Assembly (NCBI GenBank): GCA_036960605.1
Contig: JBALXI010000025.1
Location: 1 to 64,000 of the forward strand
DNA: 64,000 nucleotides
DNA from: Oleispira sp036960605
Lineage (GTDB): Bacteria > Pseudomonadota > Gammaproteobacteria > Pseudomonadales > Oceanobacteraceae
Direction of reading: 5' to 3'
In this document: positions 17,229 to 25,653 of the stretch, piece by piece
How positions within the stretch are numbered: the stretch's first letter is position 1
Layout of the letters: every line of letters starts with the position of its first letter
Translations under genes and position numbers: made by a program
The notes under the pieces: generated by a model
Told to the model about the DNA's origin: nothing
Seen by the model: only the letters and a program-made list of their open reading frames with translations
Database searches by the model: none

Positions 17229-18548
17229 GTGAAAGCAATATTTCAGAAAATTTCCATTAAAATACAACAGCAAGCAGGCATTGCGCTAATGATTGCTGCG
17301 ATCAAACGATTCAACTCGTTGGGTCATACTACCGATGCGGCGGCGTTAACCTATACCACCTTATTTGCTTTGGTTCCCTTATTAACGGTGACCTACTCCG
17401 TGTTGTCGATGATCCCTTCCTTACAGGAGAATCGCAGTGATATCGAACAGCTAATGTTAGGGAACCTGGTGCCTTCATCCGGTGACGCGTTAATGGGTTA
17501 CCTGCATCAATTTTCCCAGCAAGCGCAGCAATTAACCGCTGTCGGTATTGTCTTATTAGCGTTAACGGCTTTCATGATGCTGCGCAGCATTGAAAATACC
17601 TTTAACCAGGTATGGCAGCTTAAACAGGGCAGAAAAGGGCTGTCGAGTTTTCTATTGTATTGGGCGATATTGAGTTTAGGCCCTTTAATGCTCAGTGCCG
17701 GTCTAGCCTTCAGTTCTTATATTGCATCGTTTAGCTTGTGGAAAGAAGATTGGGTGCCCACTTACGGCACCTTGGCTTTAGGGTTATTTATTCCCTACTT
17801 AAGCAGTTTTCTAGCGTTCACCTTAATTTATTGGGCGGTGCCTAACTGCAATGTGCCTTTAAAGCATGCGGCGATCGGTGGTGGCGTGGTTGCCTTGTTC
17901 TTTGAAATAGGCCAAGAGATTTTTGCCGAAGCGACGACCTTCTTTCCTTCTTACCAGCTTATCTATGGGGCCTTTGCCGCTGTTCCGCTGTTCTTATTGT
18001 GGCTTTATATTTCTTGGCTGGTTATTTTGCTGGGTGCAGAAATAGTGTATCTGCTAGGGGCAGGACGCTTGAATGAAGAGGATGAGTCGGCCAGTGTCGA
18101 TGATGCCTTAGGTTTACGTTTATTATCCCTATTGCATGTTCAGCAAGGTAAAGGCGAGGGTGTGTATCTATCTGAGTTAAAGCAGTCTTTGGCCAGTAAT
18201 AATGCAACAAGCATGGGTTATGGCAGCTTGCGAAAAACCTTAATTTATTTAGAAGAACTAAAATTAATTATTAAGAAAGAAGACGAGCAATATTTTTTAA
18301 TTCGAGATTTGAGTCAATATTTTTTATACGACTATTTACAACATGTAGCGCCGAAGAAATGGTTTGAATTGATCAATACCGATTTATCGTTAGCGACGTT
18401 GGATTTATTCGAATTGGAACAAGTGCTAGTGCGTCAGCAAGGTGATTTGAAAAAGAATACATCGACAGCGCTGCAATTTTATTTAGCAGCGCCAACTCGA
18501 GTTAAAGACGTTAAAGGCGCTGTCACTCGGAGGCCGAAAAATGATTAG
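17229..18548 (+). CDS. YihY/BrkB-family inner membrane protein
   Basis: A 439-residue protein from a GTG start with GAAGGA upstream. The first ~270 residues contain about six membrane helices and the family's early segment HTTDAAALTYTTLFALVPL. A cytoplasmic C-terminal domain of about 150 residues follows that looks winged-helix-like (repeated LRKTLIYLEELKLI-type helices). The family was once called ribonuclease BN but is a predicted membrane transporter or envelope protein of unknown activity. It overlaps the next lipoprotein gene by eight bases. Confidence 0.92.
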   Translation: MKAIFQKISIKIQQQAGIALMIAAIKRFNSLGHTTDAAALTYTTLFALVPLLTVTYSVLSMIPSLQENRSDIEQLMLGNLVPSSGDALMGYLHQFSQQAQQLTAVGIVLLALTAFMMLRSIENTFNQVWQLKQGRKGLSSFLLYWAILSLGPLMLSAGLAFSSYIASFSLWKEDWVPTYGTLALGLFIPYLSSFLAFTLIYWAVPNCNVPLKHAAIGGGVVALFFEIGQEIFAEATTFFPSYQLIYGAFAAVPLFLLWLYISWLVILLGAEIVYLLGAGRLNEEDESASVDDALGLRLLSLLHVQQGKGEGVYLSELKQSLASNNATSMGYGSLRKTLIYLEELKLIIKKEDEQYFLIRDLSQYFLYDYLQHVAPKKWFELINTDLSLATLDLFELEQVLVRQQGDLKKNTSTALQFYLAAPTRVKDVKGAVTRRPKND

Positions 18549-19056
18549 CCAAATTAAATGTATATTGCTGATGAGCTGTTTGTTTCTGGTCGCGTGTAAA
18601 CCGTTATTAGAACACGAATTCATTGCAGGAATGGTGGGTCAAGGAACAGAGTTAGTCGAAGGTGATTATGCGCCTAAAGATCATTGGTCAGGACAGTGGC
18701 GGATAATAAATGTTTGGGCTGAATGGTGTAAACCTTGCTGGCAAGAAATGCCGGAACTCAATCAGTTTTTTGCCTTACAGGGTGATAACGATGTTAAATT
18801 ACTGGGCTTTAATTTTGATGAACTAGAGCAAGGCGAATTACTGTTATTAAAAGAAAAAATGTCGATTCAATTCCCCGTTTTGACGCAGTGGCCCAGTGAG
18901 TGGGAAAAGCCTGAAATTAAAGGCTTACCTGCGTCTATTATTTTATCGCCCGATGATGAAATAATAGATATTTTATGGGGCCCACAGAATCTAACCAGTC
19001 TACGCGACGGGGTTGAGAATGCGAAAAAAGCTATAATGGATAATGATGAAGGATAG
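18541..19056 (+). CDS. TlpA-like thioredoxin-fold lipoprotein
   Basis: A 171-residue lipoprotein: the signal peptide ends in a LVAC lipobox with the lipidated cysteine at residue 19. A thioredoxin fold follows with active-site WCKPC (Cys63 and Cys66) and a cis-proline segment GLPAS. Such TlpA/ResA-type proteins act as membrane-anchored thiol reductases on the periplasmic side. The gene overlaps the end of the yihY-like gene, so the two are cotranscribed. The partner is unknown. Confidence 0.9.
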   Translation: MISQIKCILLMSCLFLVACKPLLEHEFIAGMVGQGTELVEGDYAPKDHWSGQWRIINVWAEWCKPCWQEMPELNQFFALQGDNDVKLLGFNFDELEQGELLLLKEKMSIQFPVLTQWPSEWEKPEIKGLPASIILSPDDEIIDILWGPQNLTSLRDGVENAKKAIMDNDEG

Positions 19057-19245
19057 AAATGTGCCAACTGTTTGAGAATCCTATCGCCAATCTTGCTTTA
19101 AAACCTAATGATTTAAGCCGCGCGATAATATGAGAAAACAGCCTTAAAACACATAAGTTTTCGCTAAAGTTTTTTGAATTATGGCTTAAACTAATAACAC
19201 TCCAGTCTTGCAGCATTGGCATCTATTTTTATATGAGGGCATTTC

Positions 19246-19608
19246 ATGATTAATTTATTCGATGCGTTTGCTGAATTTGTTGCTATACATCCTAGGTTAT
19301 CTGAGGCAGAAAAACGTAACATCTCAAGCTGCCTTAGAGATTTATTGGATGCCGATCCAGAAAAGGAAATCATGCGTCGTGCCTTGGAGCATTATGCCAA
19401 TGAATTCAACTGGCTTTATGTGGTTGAATCACCTGACGGTGAAGCTGTGTATGGTATGGAAGCGATGGAGGCAACGAACCTTGCGAGCAATGCATTGAAC
19501 TCAAGCCAAGTTGCTTTAGAGTCTTGCTTGATGTCTATGTATGAAAGTCATGAAAAGGTAAATATTGTAGCGGATGTGTCGTTGCTGATGGAGAACAGAG
19601 TTGCCTAG
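19246..19608 (+). CDS. Hypothetical protein
   Basis: A 120-residue, mostly helical and acidic protein with no membrane segment and no motif I recognise. It follows a 190-base gap without an obvious promoter and lies convergent to the lytic transglycosylase gene. Its ATG at 19246 has only a weak purine stretch (GAGGG at 19234-19238). The frame has codon use like its neighbours and no better frame competes, so it is probably a real gene. Function unknown. Confidence 0.65.
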   Translation: MINLFDAFAEFVAIHPRLSEAEKRNISSCLRDLLDADPEKEIMRRALEHYANEFNWLYVVESPDGEAVYGMEAMEATNLASNALNSSQVALESCLMSMYESHEKVNIVADVSLLMENRVA

Positions 19609-19619
19609 TGTTCTTGAAA

Positions 19620-20237
19620 TTATTGATGGTCGACGAACCAATATTTTTGCCAAAAATCCATTACTTTTTCCGGATATTTAGTGCGTCCTAAACTACCGTT
19701 ATAACGGGCTAGCGCTCGAATCCAATCACCTTTTTCGCGTTTTAAATAATGTTTTAAAATGGTACAGCCATAGCGCAAATTGGTTGCTGAATTTATTAAG
19801 TTATCGTCACCACGGCCCAGCTCTTTTTTCCAAAAAGGCATGACTTGCATTAAACCCTGTGCGCCGACATAAGAAACCGCGTAAGGATTAAAGGCACTTT
19901 CAACATGTATAACAGAGATGACTAATTCTGGCGAAATATCAGCGCGAGTCGCTTCTTGGTGAACCATGCGTAATAGTTTCAAGCGCTTTTCAGGACTCTT
20001 AATAAAACGCTTTAACCTTGCGGACATATCAACCAACCAAACTTCAGCCTCAAATTTATCATCAAAACTATCGGCATCAGCGACGGCATTGGCCAGGGCT
20101 TGTTTTAATATTTGGTCTACTTTATTAGCAGGTGCTGTGCTGTTTGCGTAAGTTGTCGGAGCAAAGAACGCGACCGAAGATAAAACCAGTATCAATAGAG
20201 TTAAAAGTTTTATCTTGTGCAGTCGCTTTATCATCAT
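19620..20237 (-). CDS. Soluble lytic transglycosylase (SLT domain)
   Basis: A 205-residue secreted enzyme of peptidoglycan turnover. A signal peptide ends near TTYA (residue 31). The SLT domain spans about 90-195. The catalytic Glu113 lies in HVESAFNPYAVS, and GAQGLMQVMP and the late ALARYNGS motif are present. It cleaves the MurNAc-GlcNAc bond to give 1,6-anhydro ends. It directly abuts proS, its start following the proS stop without a gap, so it is read on the proS transcript. Confidence 0.93.
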   Translation of the reverse strand: MMIKRLHKIKLLTLLILVLSSVAFFAPTTYANSTAPANKVDQILKQALANAVADADSFDDKFEAEVWLVDMSARLKRFIKSPEKRLKLLRMVHQEATRADISPELVISVIHVESAFNPYAVSYVGAQGLMQVMPFWKKELGRGDDNLINSATNLRYGCTILKHYLKREKGDWIRALARYNGSLGRTKYPEKVMDFWQKYWFVDHQ

Positions 20238-21992
20238 TTATGCCTGAATCGCATTGTTTAAGAACTCAACGATGTCACCAACAGCAATCTCTTGCTTATC
20301 AGCTTCACGGCGATTCTTATATTCAATCGTGCCCGCTTCTAAACCACGGTCACTGATAACGATACGATGAGGCAAGCCCATCAATTCCATGTCGGCAAAT
20401 TTAACACCTGGGCTGGTTTTCTTGTCGCGGTCGTCAAAGAACACATCGATGCCTAAACCGGTCAGTTCAGCATATAAGGCTTCTGACTTCTCACGGACAG
20501 CTTCAGACTTGTGCGCTCCCATCGGTACAATACCCAAAGTGAACGGGGCAATCGCATCTGGCCAGATGATGCCATTATCATCGTTATTTTGTTCGATCGC
20601 AGCGGCAACAACACGGCTGATACCGATACCGTAGCAACCCATGGTCAGCGTGCGATCTTTACCGTTTTGGTCCAATACAGACGCTTTCAGCGCGGCAGAA
20701 TACTTGGTGCCTAGCTGGAAGATATGGCCGACTTCAATACCACGCTTGATATCGATGTTACCTTGGCCACAAGGGCTTGGGTCGCCCGCAATAACATTAC
20801 GTAGGTCGGCTACTTCTGAAATCGCTGCGTCACGTTCCCAGTTGGCACCGGTTGAATGCTGACCATCTTGGTTTGCACCACAAACGAAATCAGCACAATG
20901 AGCGGCCGAGCGATCAACGATAACGGCGATGCCTTTGTCTGCTAAACCAATAGGGCCAAGAGAGCCTGTGCCTGCACCGATAATATCGCGAATCTGAGCT
21001 TCGCTGGCGAAGGCCAATGGCTCAGCAACTTGGGCCAATTTCTCGGCTTTAATTTCATTCAACTCGTGATCACCACGAAGAACAAGCGCGACTAGTGGCG
21101 CAGCTTCTTCTGCTTTAATCTGCTTTTCGGTCTGAGCGCCTAAAACGATTAAGGTTTTAATCACGGTTTTGGCATCAACGTTTAATAACGTGCAGACATC
21201 TTCGATGCTATGAGTCTCTGGGGTATCGATGTTCGCTAATGTTGCGGTAGGCGCAGGGCGAGCGCCAGTCGGCGCCAATGCTTCGGCCATTTCTACGTTA
21301 GCGGCAAAATCAGAGCTATCAGAGAACGCGATATCGTCTTCGCCAGATTCGGCTAATACGTGGAATTCGTGAGACTTAGCGCCGCCAATAGAACCTGAAT
21401 CGGCATCGACAGGGCGGAAATCCAAACCAAAGCGATTGAAAATGTTGGTATAGGCGGTATGCATCTTATCGTAGGTCGCATCCAAGCAGTCTTGGTCGGC
21501 GTGGAAAGAGTAAGCATCTTTCATGATAAATTCACGAGAGCGCATCACACCAAAGCGAGGACGAGTCTCATCGCGGAATTTAGTCTGCACCTGATAGAAG
21601 GTGATCGGTAGCTGCTTGTAGCTAGACAGCTCATTGCGCGCTAGGTCCGTGATGACTTCTTCATGGGTCGGTCCAACGCAGAAATCACGGCCGTGGCGGT
21701 CTTTCATACGTAACAATTCACCACCGTACTGGAACCAGCGACCGGTTTCTTGCCATAGCTCGGCAGGCTGCACCGCAGGCATTAAGACTTCAAGCGCATT
21801 GGCTCTATTCATCTCTTCTCGAACAATTCCTTCAACCTTGCGCAAAGTACGTAAACCTAGTGGCAACCAAGTGTATAAACCTGAGGCCAGTTTACGAATC
21901 ATGCCTGCACGAAGCATCAGCTGGTGGCTGACAACAACGGCATCCGTAGGGGTTTCTTTTACGGTGGCGATTAGGAATTGGGTAGCGCGCAT
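20238..21992 (-). CDS. proS: Prolyl-tRNA synthetase
   Basis: A 584-residue class II aminoacyl-tRNA synthetase of the bacterial type. Motif 2 is seen in RDETRPRFGVMRSREF, motif 3 in GCYGIGISRVVAA, and the YbaK-like editing insertion lies between them (about residues 220-390). The anticodon-binding domain is at the C-terminus. Length is slightly above E. coli ProS (572). It is the first gene of a pair with the lytic transglycosylase. No T-box is expected in this group and none is seen. Confidence 0.97.
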   Translation of the reverse strand: MRATQFLIATVKETPTDAVVVSHQLMLRAGMIRKLASGLYTWLPLGLRTLRKVEGIVREEMNRANALEVLMPAVQPAELWQETGRWFQYGGELLRMKDRHGRDFCVGPTHEEVITDLARNELSSYKQLPITFYQVQTKFRDETRPRFGVMRSREFIMKDAYSFHADQDCLDATYDKMHTAYTNIFNRFGLDFRPVDADSGSIGGAKSHEFHVLAESGEDDIAFSDSSDFAANVEMAEALAPTGARPAPTATLANIDTPETHSIEDVCTLLNVDAKTVIKTLIVLGAQTEKQIKAEEAAPLVALVLRGDHELNEIKAEKLAQVAEPLAFASEAQIRDIIGAGTGSLGPIGLADKGIAVIVDRSAAHCADFVCGANQDGQHSTGANWERDAAISEVADLRNVIAGDPSPCGQGNIDIKRGIEVGHIFQLGTKYSAALKASVLDQNGKDRTLTMGCYGIGISRVVAAAIEQNNDDNGIIWPDAIAPFTLGIVPMGAHKSEAVREKSEALYAELTGLGIDVFFDDRDKKTSPGVKFADMELMGLPHRIVISDRGLEAGTIEYKNRREADKQEIAVGDIVEFLNNAIQA

Positions 21993-22214
21993 AATTGGGA
22001 CTCTTGGTAGGTATATCTGATGGCCGAATTCTAAAGCTTTTCAGCGCTTGCGCCAATGACTATTGAGGGCAAGGTTTGATTATTATAGGTAATTCGTATC
22101 ATTGCAGGCGATAAAGAACGATTACTGTATAAATCGCGTCAAAGGAAGCATTTAAGCGGTCGACGAGCTATCATATTCGCATCTTTATTCGTTCAGGTTT
22201 TAATCATCATTTCT

Positions 22215-23639
22215 ATGCAGTCATTATCGTCTATTTCAGCCCAAAATTGTCAATCGCTAGAACCTGTTCTTCGAGTTCAGATCTCGAAGAACTTAACTGA
22301 GTTTCCTCGACACGTATTTGAGCAGGCAGAAAGCCTAGAGATACTGGATTTATCCAATAATCAATTAACAGACTTGCCGGATGATCTCGATCGCTTGCTT
22401 AATATGCGAATTCTGTTTCTATCCAATAATTTGTTTACGGCCATTCCTGAGGTGCTCGCGCGCTGCCCTAAACTTGAAATGATCAGTTTCAAGTCTAATC
22501 AGCTGGTCCAAGTTGCTGAGAATGTCTTACCGCTTGCTACTCGTTGGTTGATTTTAACCGATAACAAAATTGCTCAGTTACCAGACTCTATGGGCAAGTT
22601 GCATCGCTTACAGAAATTAGCCTTAGCCGGCAACCGTTTAACGGACCTGCCCGCGAGCATGTCTGCCTGTAAAAATTTGGAGCTTGCGCGTTTATCGGCG
22701 AATGATTTGACTGAAATGCCTGACTGGCTATTTCAATTGCCAAAATTAGCTTGGTTAGCATTTTCCGGAAACGACTTTAATCGATTCACTGACAATAAAT
22801 CAGCTGAAATTGATTTGTCGGTCGCTGACAAAAAACCGGCTTCTGTTGAGGCCGTTGCACTAGACGATATTATAATTGGAGAGTTAATTGGTGAAGGGGC
22901 TTCGGGCTTTATTCACCGCGCTCAATGGAAAAAACAGCCTGAAGCTCTGTTAAATACAGATCTAGATATTGCGGTGAAAATATTCAAGGGCAGTATTACC
23001 AGTGATGGTTATCCTCAAGATGAATTGGATTGTTGTTTAACGGCAGGCGAACATGAAAATTTGATTAAGGTATTAGCCCAGCTTGATCAGTCTGACAAAG
23101 ATGAAAAACTGGGTCTGGTAATGGAACTTATCTCAACAGAATATTTTAATTTGGGTTTACCGCCGTCATTAAAAACCTGCACTCGAGATACTTTTCATGA
23201 GGAAACGCGTTTTAGTATTAAGCAAGTCGGTAAAATTGTTTTAGCCATTACAGGCACGTTGAAGCACTTGCATGAAAAAGGCATAAGTCATGGCGATGTG
23301 TATGCGCATAATACGATGATTAACGATCAGGCGAGTACCTTGCTAGGAGACTTTGGTGCGGCAACGAATTTAGCCTCGTTACCGTTAATGCAACGTGATG
23401 CTATGGCAAAGATCGAAGTACGGGCACTCGGCTGTTTATTAGAGGATGTATTAACTCAAGTCGACATCGAGGCAGCGGATATTCATCAGCAGCATAACCT
23501 CAAACAAATATCTGAACTGGCAGTTAATTGTATGCAGCCTGACTTGAATAAAAGACCTAGTTTTATTGAGTTACAGCAGAGCTTAGAATTATTAATCAGC
23601 GACAGCGAGGGTGCTTTACGAGAGAGCTTCACTGTATGA
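22215..23639 (+). CDS. Leucine-rich-repeat protein with eukaryotic-like kinase domain
   Basis: A 474-residue cytoplasmic protein joining two modules. Residues ~18-200 are 7-8 leucine-rich repeats of the LxxLxLSNNxLTxLP type. Residues ~215-460 are a Hanks-type kinase: glycine loop GEGASG (226-231), ATP lysine in AVKIF (Lys255), catalytic loop HGDVYAHN (Asp361, HGD instead of HRD) and DFG (Asp379). All three catalytic residues are present, so it may be active. There is no membrane segment, unlike PknB or most bacterial kinases. The next gene starts on its stop codon (ATGA). Related LRR-kinases are annotated in pseudomonads; targets are unknown. Confidence 0.9.
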   Translation: MQSLSSISAQNCQSLEPVLRVQISKNLTEFPRHVFEQAESLEILDLSNNQLTDLPDDLDRLLNMRILFLSNNLFTAIPEVLARCPKLEMISFKSNQLVQVAENVLPLATRWLILTDNKIAQLPDSMGKLHRLQKLALAGNRLTDLPASMSACKNLELARLSANDLTEMPDWLFQLPKLAWLAFSGNDFNRFTDNKSAEIDLSVADKKPASVEAVALDDIIIGELIGEGASGFIHRAQWKKQPEALLNTDLDIAVKIFKGSITSDGYPQDELDCCLTAGEHENLIKVLAQLDQSDKDEKLGLVMELISTEYFNLGLPPSLKTCTRDTFHEETRFSIKQVGKIVLAITGTLKHLHEKGISHGDVYAHNTMINDQASTLLGDFGAATNLASLPLMQRDAMAKIEVRALGCLLEDVLTQVDIEAADIHQQHNLKQISELAVNCMQPDLNKRPSFIELQQSLELLISDSEGALRESFTV

Positions 23640-23842
23640 AGCAAGCCATTGCGGGTTATCATAAAGATGAGGAGGATCATTGGGTGGCTGAACTTGCGTG
23701 TGCTCACTTTCAGCATGTCCGCCATGATCCACCCTGGGTAAATAGGCTCTGGGTGACCACCGAAGAAGGCCGCCATTCTATGTTAGGTTTCGAGCTCGAA
23801 TGTAAAAAATGTGATTTAGGATTAGCAGCAGATCGTTGTTAG
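23636..23842 (+). CDS. DUF3565 protein
   Basis: A 68-residue protein with the family pattern GYHKDEEDHWVAELACAH and a HVRHDPPW segment. Cys/His residues (CAHFQH, ECKKCD) suggest a metal-binding role. It starts on the overlapping ATGA of the LRR-kinase gene and is translationally coupled to it. Its stop overlaps the stop of the convergent EAL regulator by four bases. Function is unknown. Confidence 0.85.
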   Translation: MKQAIAGYHKDEEDHWVAELACAHFQHVRHDPPWVNRLWVTTEEGRHSMLGFELECKKCDLGLAADRC

Positions 23843-25086
23843 TGTTTACTTTTTATAGGGGCGGTATCGGTTTTATTCTTAATTTCTGTATCAGACATTT
23901 TCTTCCAATTATGAAACCAGCGGATTAATTCATTCTTAGGCTTGGGTTTAGATATTAGATAGCCTTGAAGCAGCATTCTAGTATTTAAACTTTTTAGATA
24001 TTGATATTCTTCATGTGACTCAATACCTTCAGCGACCAGCTCGTAACTGTATTTTTTAGTAATATCTACCAAGGTATTAACGATCACTTGTGAAAAGTGA
24101 TCTTGATGGATGTCAGTAATAAAGCTGCGATCAATTTTAATCTCACTAAAGGGCAAGTTCCTTAGTTGGGTCACATTGGTAAATCCGGTACCAAAATCAT
24201 CCAACGATACACCATACTCCTTCATGCGTAAGCGATTTAATGTCTCTAGCTGATTAGACGACTGTAGTGCCCATTCTTCAGTGACCTCGACAACAACTTG
24301 TTTAGGGCTAATATCATGTTGGCTGAACAATGCATCAAGTTTCTCTGGTGTTTCTAAATCGTCTAATTGCAGTGGTGAAAGATTAAAGGCTAGGGTCAGT
24401 GAATTGCCAAAACATGCTCGCATTTCTTTGTAGTCTGTAATCGATTTGGCGAGTAGTTGGAAGGTAACTTCATCGATTAAATTATTATCTTCAGCGCACT
24501 TAATAAAGCGCACGGGAAGGATGCTATCACCGTGTCCAGGGTTATCAATTCGGGCTAATACCTCAATGCTGTGAACTTGGTTTGTATGACTATCAATTTT
24601 AGGTTGGTAATACGGGATGATACGTTGTTCGCTAATAGCCAATTCAAGTTCTGTTTTACTCAGGGGGATTTGGGGTGTGCCCATATGTTCATTAAAATAA
24701 TGGAACTTAGTGATAATACGCTGTAATTCATTGGCACTTATGGGTTTAACAATATTACCGATTAAATGGACTTTGTTTTGGCGGGCAATCTCGGATGCAA
24801 GGTTGATTACTCTAATTTCCATGCCCGAAATGATGACGATACTGCCTTTGAAATCTTGATTACCTAAATGCCGTATGAGTTCCATACCATCCATCTCTGG
24901 CATATTTAAATCAACAAAAAGAAGTTGATAATAATTTGGGCGGCCATTGATCATGGCTAGCGCTTCGACGCCCGTACCGCAATGGGCAATATTGCTGACG
25001 CCAAGCTGATTTAAAATAGCATCCAGGACAACTCGGATGGACTTTGAGTCATCCACAATGATCGTATTAATGCCCTGTTTATTCAT
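23839..25086 (-). CDS. Response regulator with EAL c-di-GMP phosphodiesterase domain
   Basis: A 415-residue protein starting MNKQGINTIIVDDSK. Residues ~6-125 form a receiver domain with phospho-acceptor Asp59 (FVDLNMPEMDG). Residues ~155-400 form an EAL domain in which the signature reads EVLAR. NLSP, EVTEEWA, DDFGTGF, KIDRSF and GIESHEE keep the metal and catalytic positions, so it probably hydrolyses c-di-GMP. The open frame extends to 25143, but the internal ATG at 25086 matches receiver-domain starts better. No cognate sensor kinase is adjacent, so its input is unknown. Confidence 0.92.
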   Translation of the reverse strand: MNKQGINTIIVDDSKSIRVVLDAILNQLGVSNIAHCGTGVEALAMINGRPNYYQLLFVDLNMPEMDGMELIRHLGNQDFKGSIVIISGMEIRVINLASEIARQNKVHLIGNIVKPISANELQRIITKFHYFNEHMGTPQIPLSKTELELAISEQRIIPYYQPKIDSHTNQVHSIEVLARIDNPGHGDSILPVRFIKCAEDNNLIDEVTFQLLAKSITDYKEMRACFGNSLTLAFNLSPLQLDDLETPEKLDALFSQHDISPKQVVVEVTEEWALQSSNQLETLNRLRMKEYGVSLDDFGTGFTNVTQLRNLPFSEIKIDRSFITDIHQDHFSQVIVNTLVDITKKYSYELVAEGIESHEEYQYLKSLNTRMLLQGYLISKPKPKNELIRWFHNWKKMSDTEIKNKTDTAPIKSKH

Positions 25087-25317
25087 GCTGATACCTAGTG
25101 TAAAGAAGATCATGCAGTAGTGATCTATTGAGCATAGATGCAAACAATAGACTTATCTAATGTATGGTTATAGCGGGATGTTATGAGCTTCCTCCTAATA
25201 TATGAAAAAGGAGTTAAGCCAGCGTATTTGCGCCACGATAGGGCATAAGGGGCAATTTAAGGAAGGTTCCGTACGAAATTGAGCTGACTTGTTGAGTCTC
25301 AATACGAAGTTTTAATA

Positions 25318-25345
25318 TTGAAACGGATCGACATCGGCTTATACT
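25318..25345 (+). promoter_or_regulatory. Putative sigma-70 promoter of arfA
   Basis: TTGAAA (25318-25323) and TATACT (25340-25345) are separated by 16 bases, placing a start near 25352 and a short leader before the arfA ATG. Both elements match consensus at five of six positions. Confidence 0.6.
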
Positions 25346-25385
25346 GAGTTATTCATAGGCAGAGGAATAATTATGAGGAATGAAT

Positions 25386-25583
25386 ATGAGTAATAAGAGC
25401 TCAATAGAGACTGGCCGTGGGCAGGTGAAGCACAATCATCTTGCCGCATTGGTGACATCGAAAGTCTATCGTCAGCAAATAGTGAAAGCGAAGAAAGGAA
25501 AGGGGGCTTATATCCGCAAAGATAAGAGGAACGAAAAACCAGATTATAAAAAAGGGCAAGAGCCCTATTTAATAGCGGTTTAA
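25386..25583 (+). CDS. arfA: Alternative ribosome-rescue factor ArfA
   Basis: A 65-residue basic protein matching ArfA: the N-terminal GRGQVKHNHLAALV, then FRQ-like VYRQQIVKAKKGKGAYIRK, the family's KKGKGSYxRK block. ArfA enters ribosomes stalled on mRNAs lacking a stop codon and recruits RF2. The ATG at 25386 has GAGG seven bases upstream; an earlier ATG at 25380 sits only one base from it. A six-codon open frame (25373-25393) overlaps the start and may couple translation. As in E. coli arfA, the coding end is part of a hairpin (25554-25625), which would keep full-length protein low when tmRNA works. Confidence 0.88.
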   Translation: MSNKSSIETGRGQVKHNHLAALVTSKVYRQQIVKAKKGKGAYIRKDKRNEKPDYKKGQEPYLIAV

Positions 25584-25625
25584 TTTGCACTGCTGCAAGC
25601 TAAGTCATTATCAAATAGGGCTTTT
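25554..25625 (+). terminator. Hairpins embedded in the arfA 3' end
   Basis: Two alternative structures overlap the last arfA codons. One is a compact GGGC-AAGA-GCCC hairpin (25554-25565). The other pairs AAGAGCCCTATTT (25558-25570) with AAATAGGGCTTTT (25613-25625), with a small TTGCA/TGCAA hairpin inside the loop. In E. coli arfA an equivalent hairpin is cut by RNase III or terminates transcription before the stop codon. The final TTTT makes the longer form terminator-like. Confidence 0.6.
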
Positions 25626-25653
25626 AACGTTAGCTAAAGCGATTCACTGGCCG

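Noticed and set aside
16764..17273. Longer ArsC-like frame from 17273
   Set aside because: The additional residues are not family-like and overlap the start of the divergent yihY-like gene at 17229.
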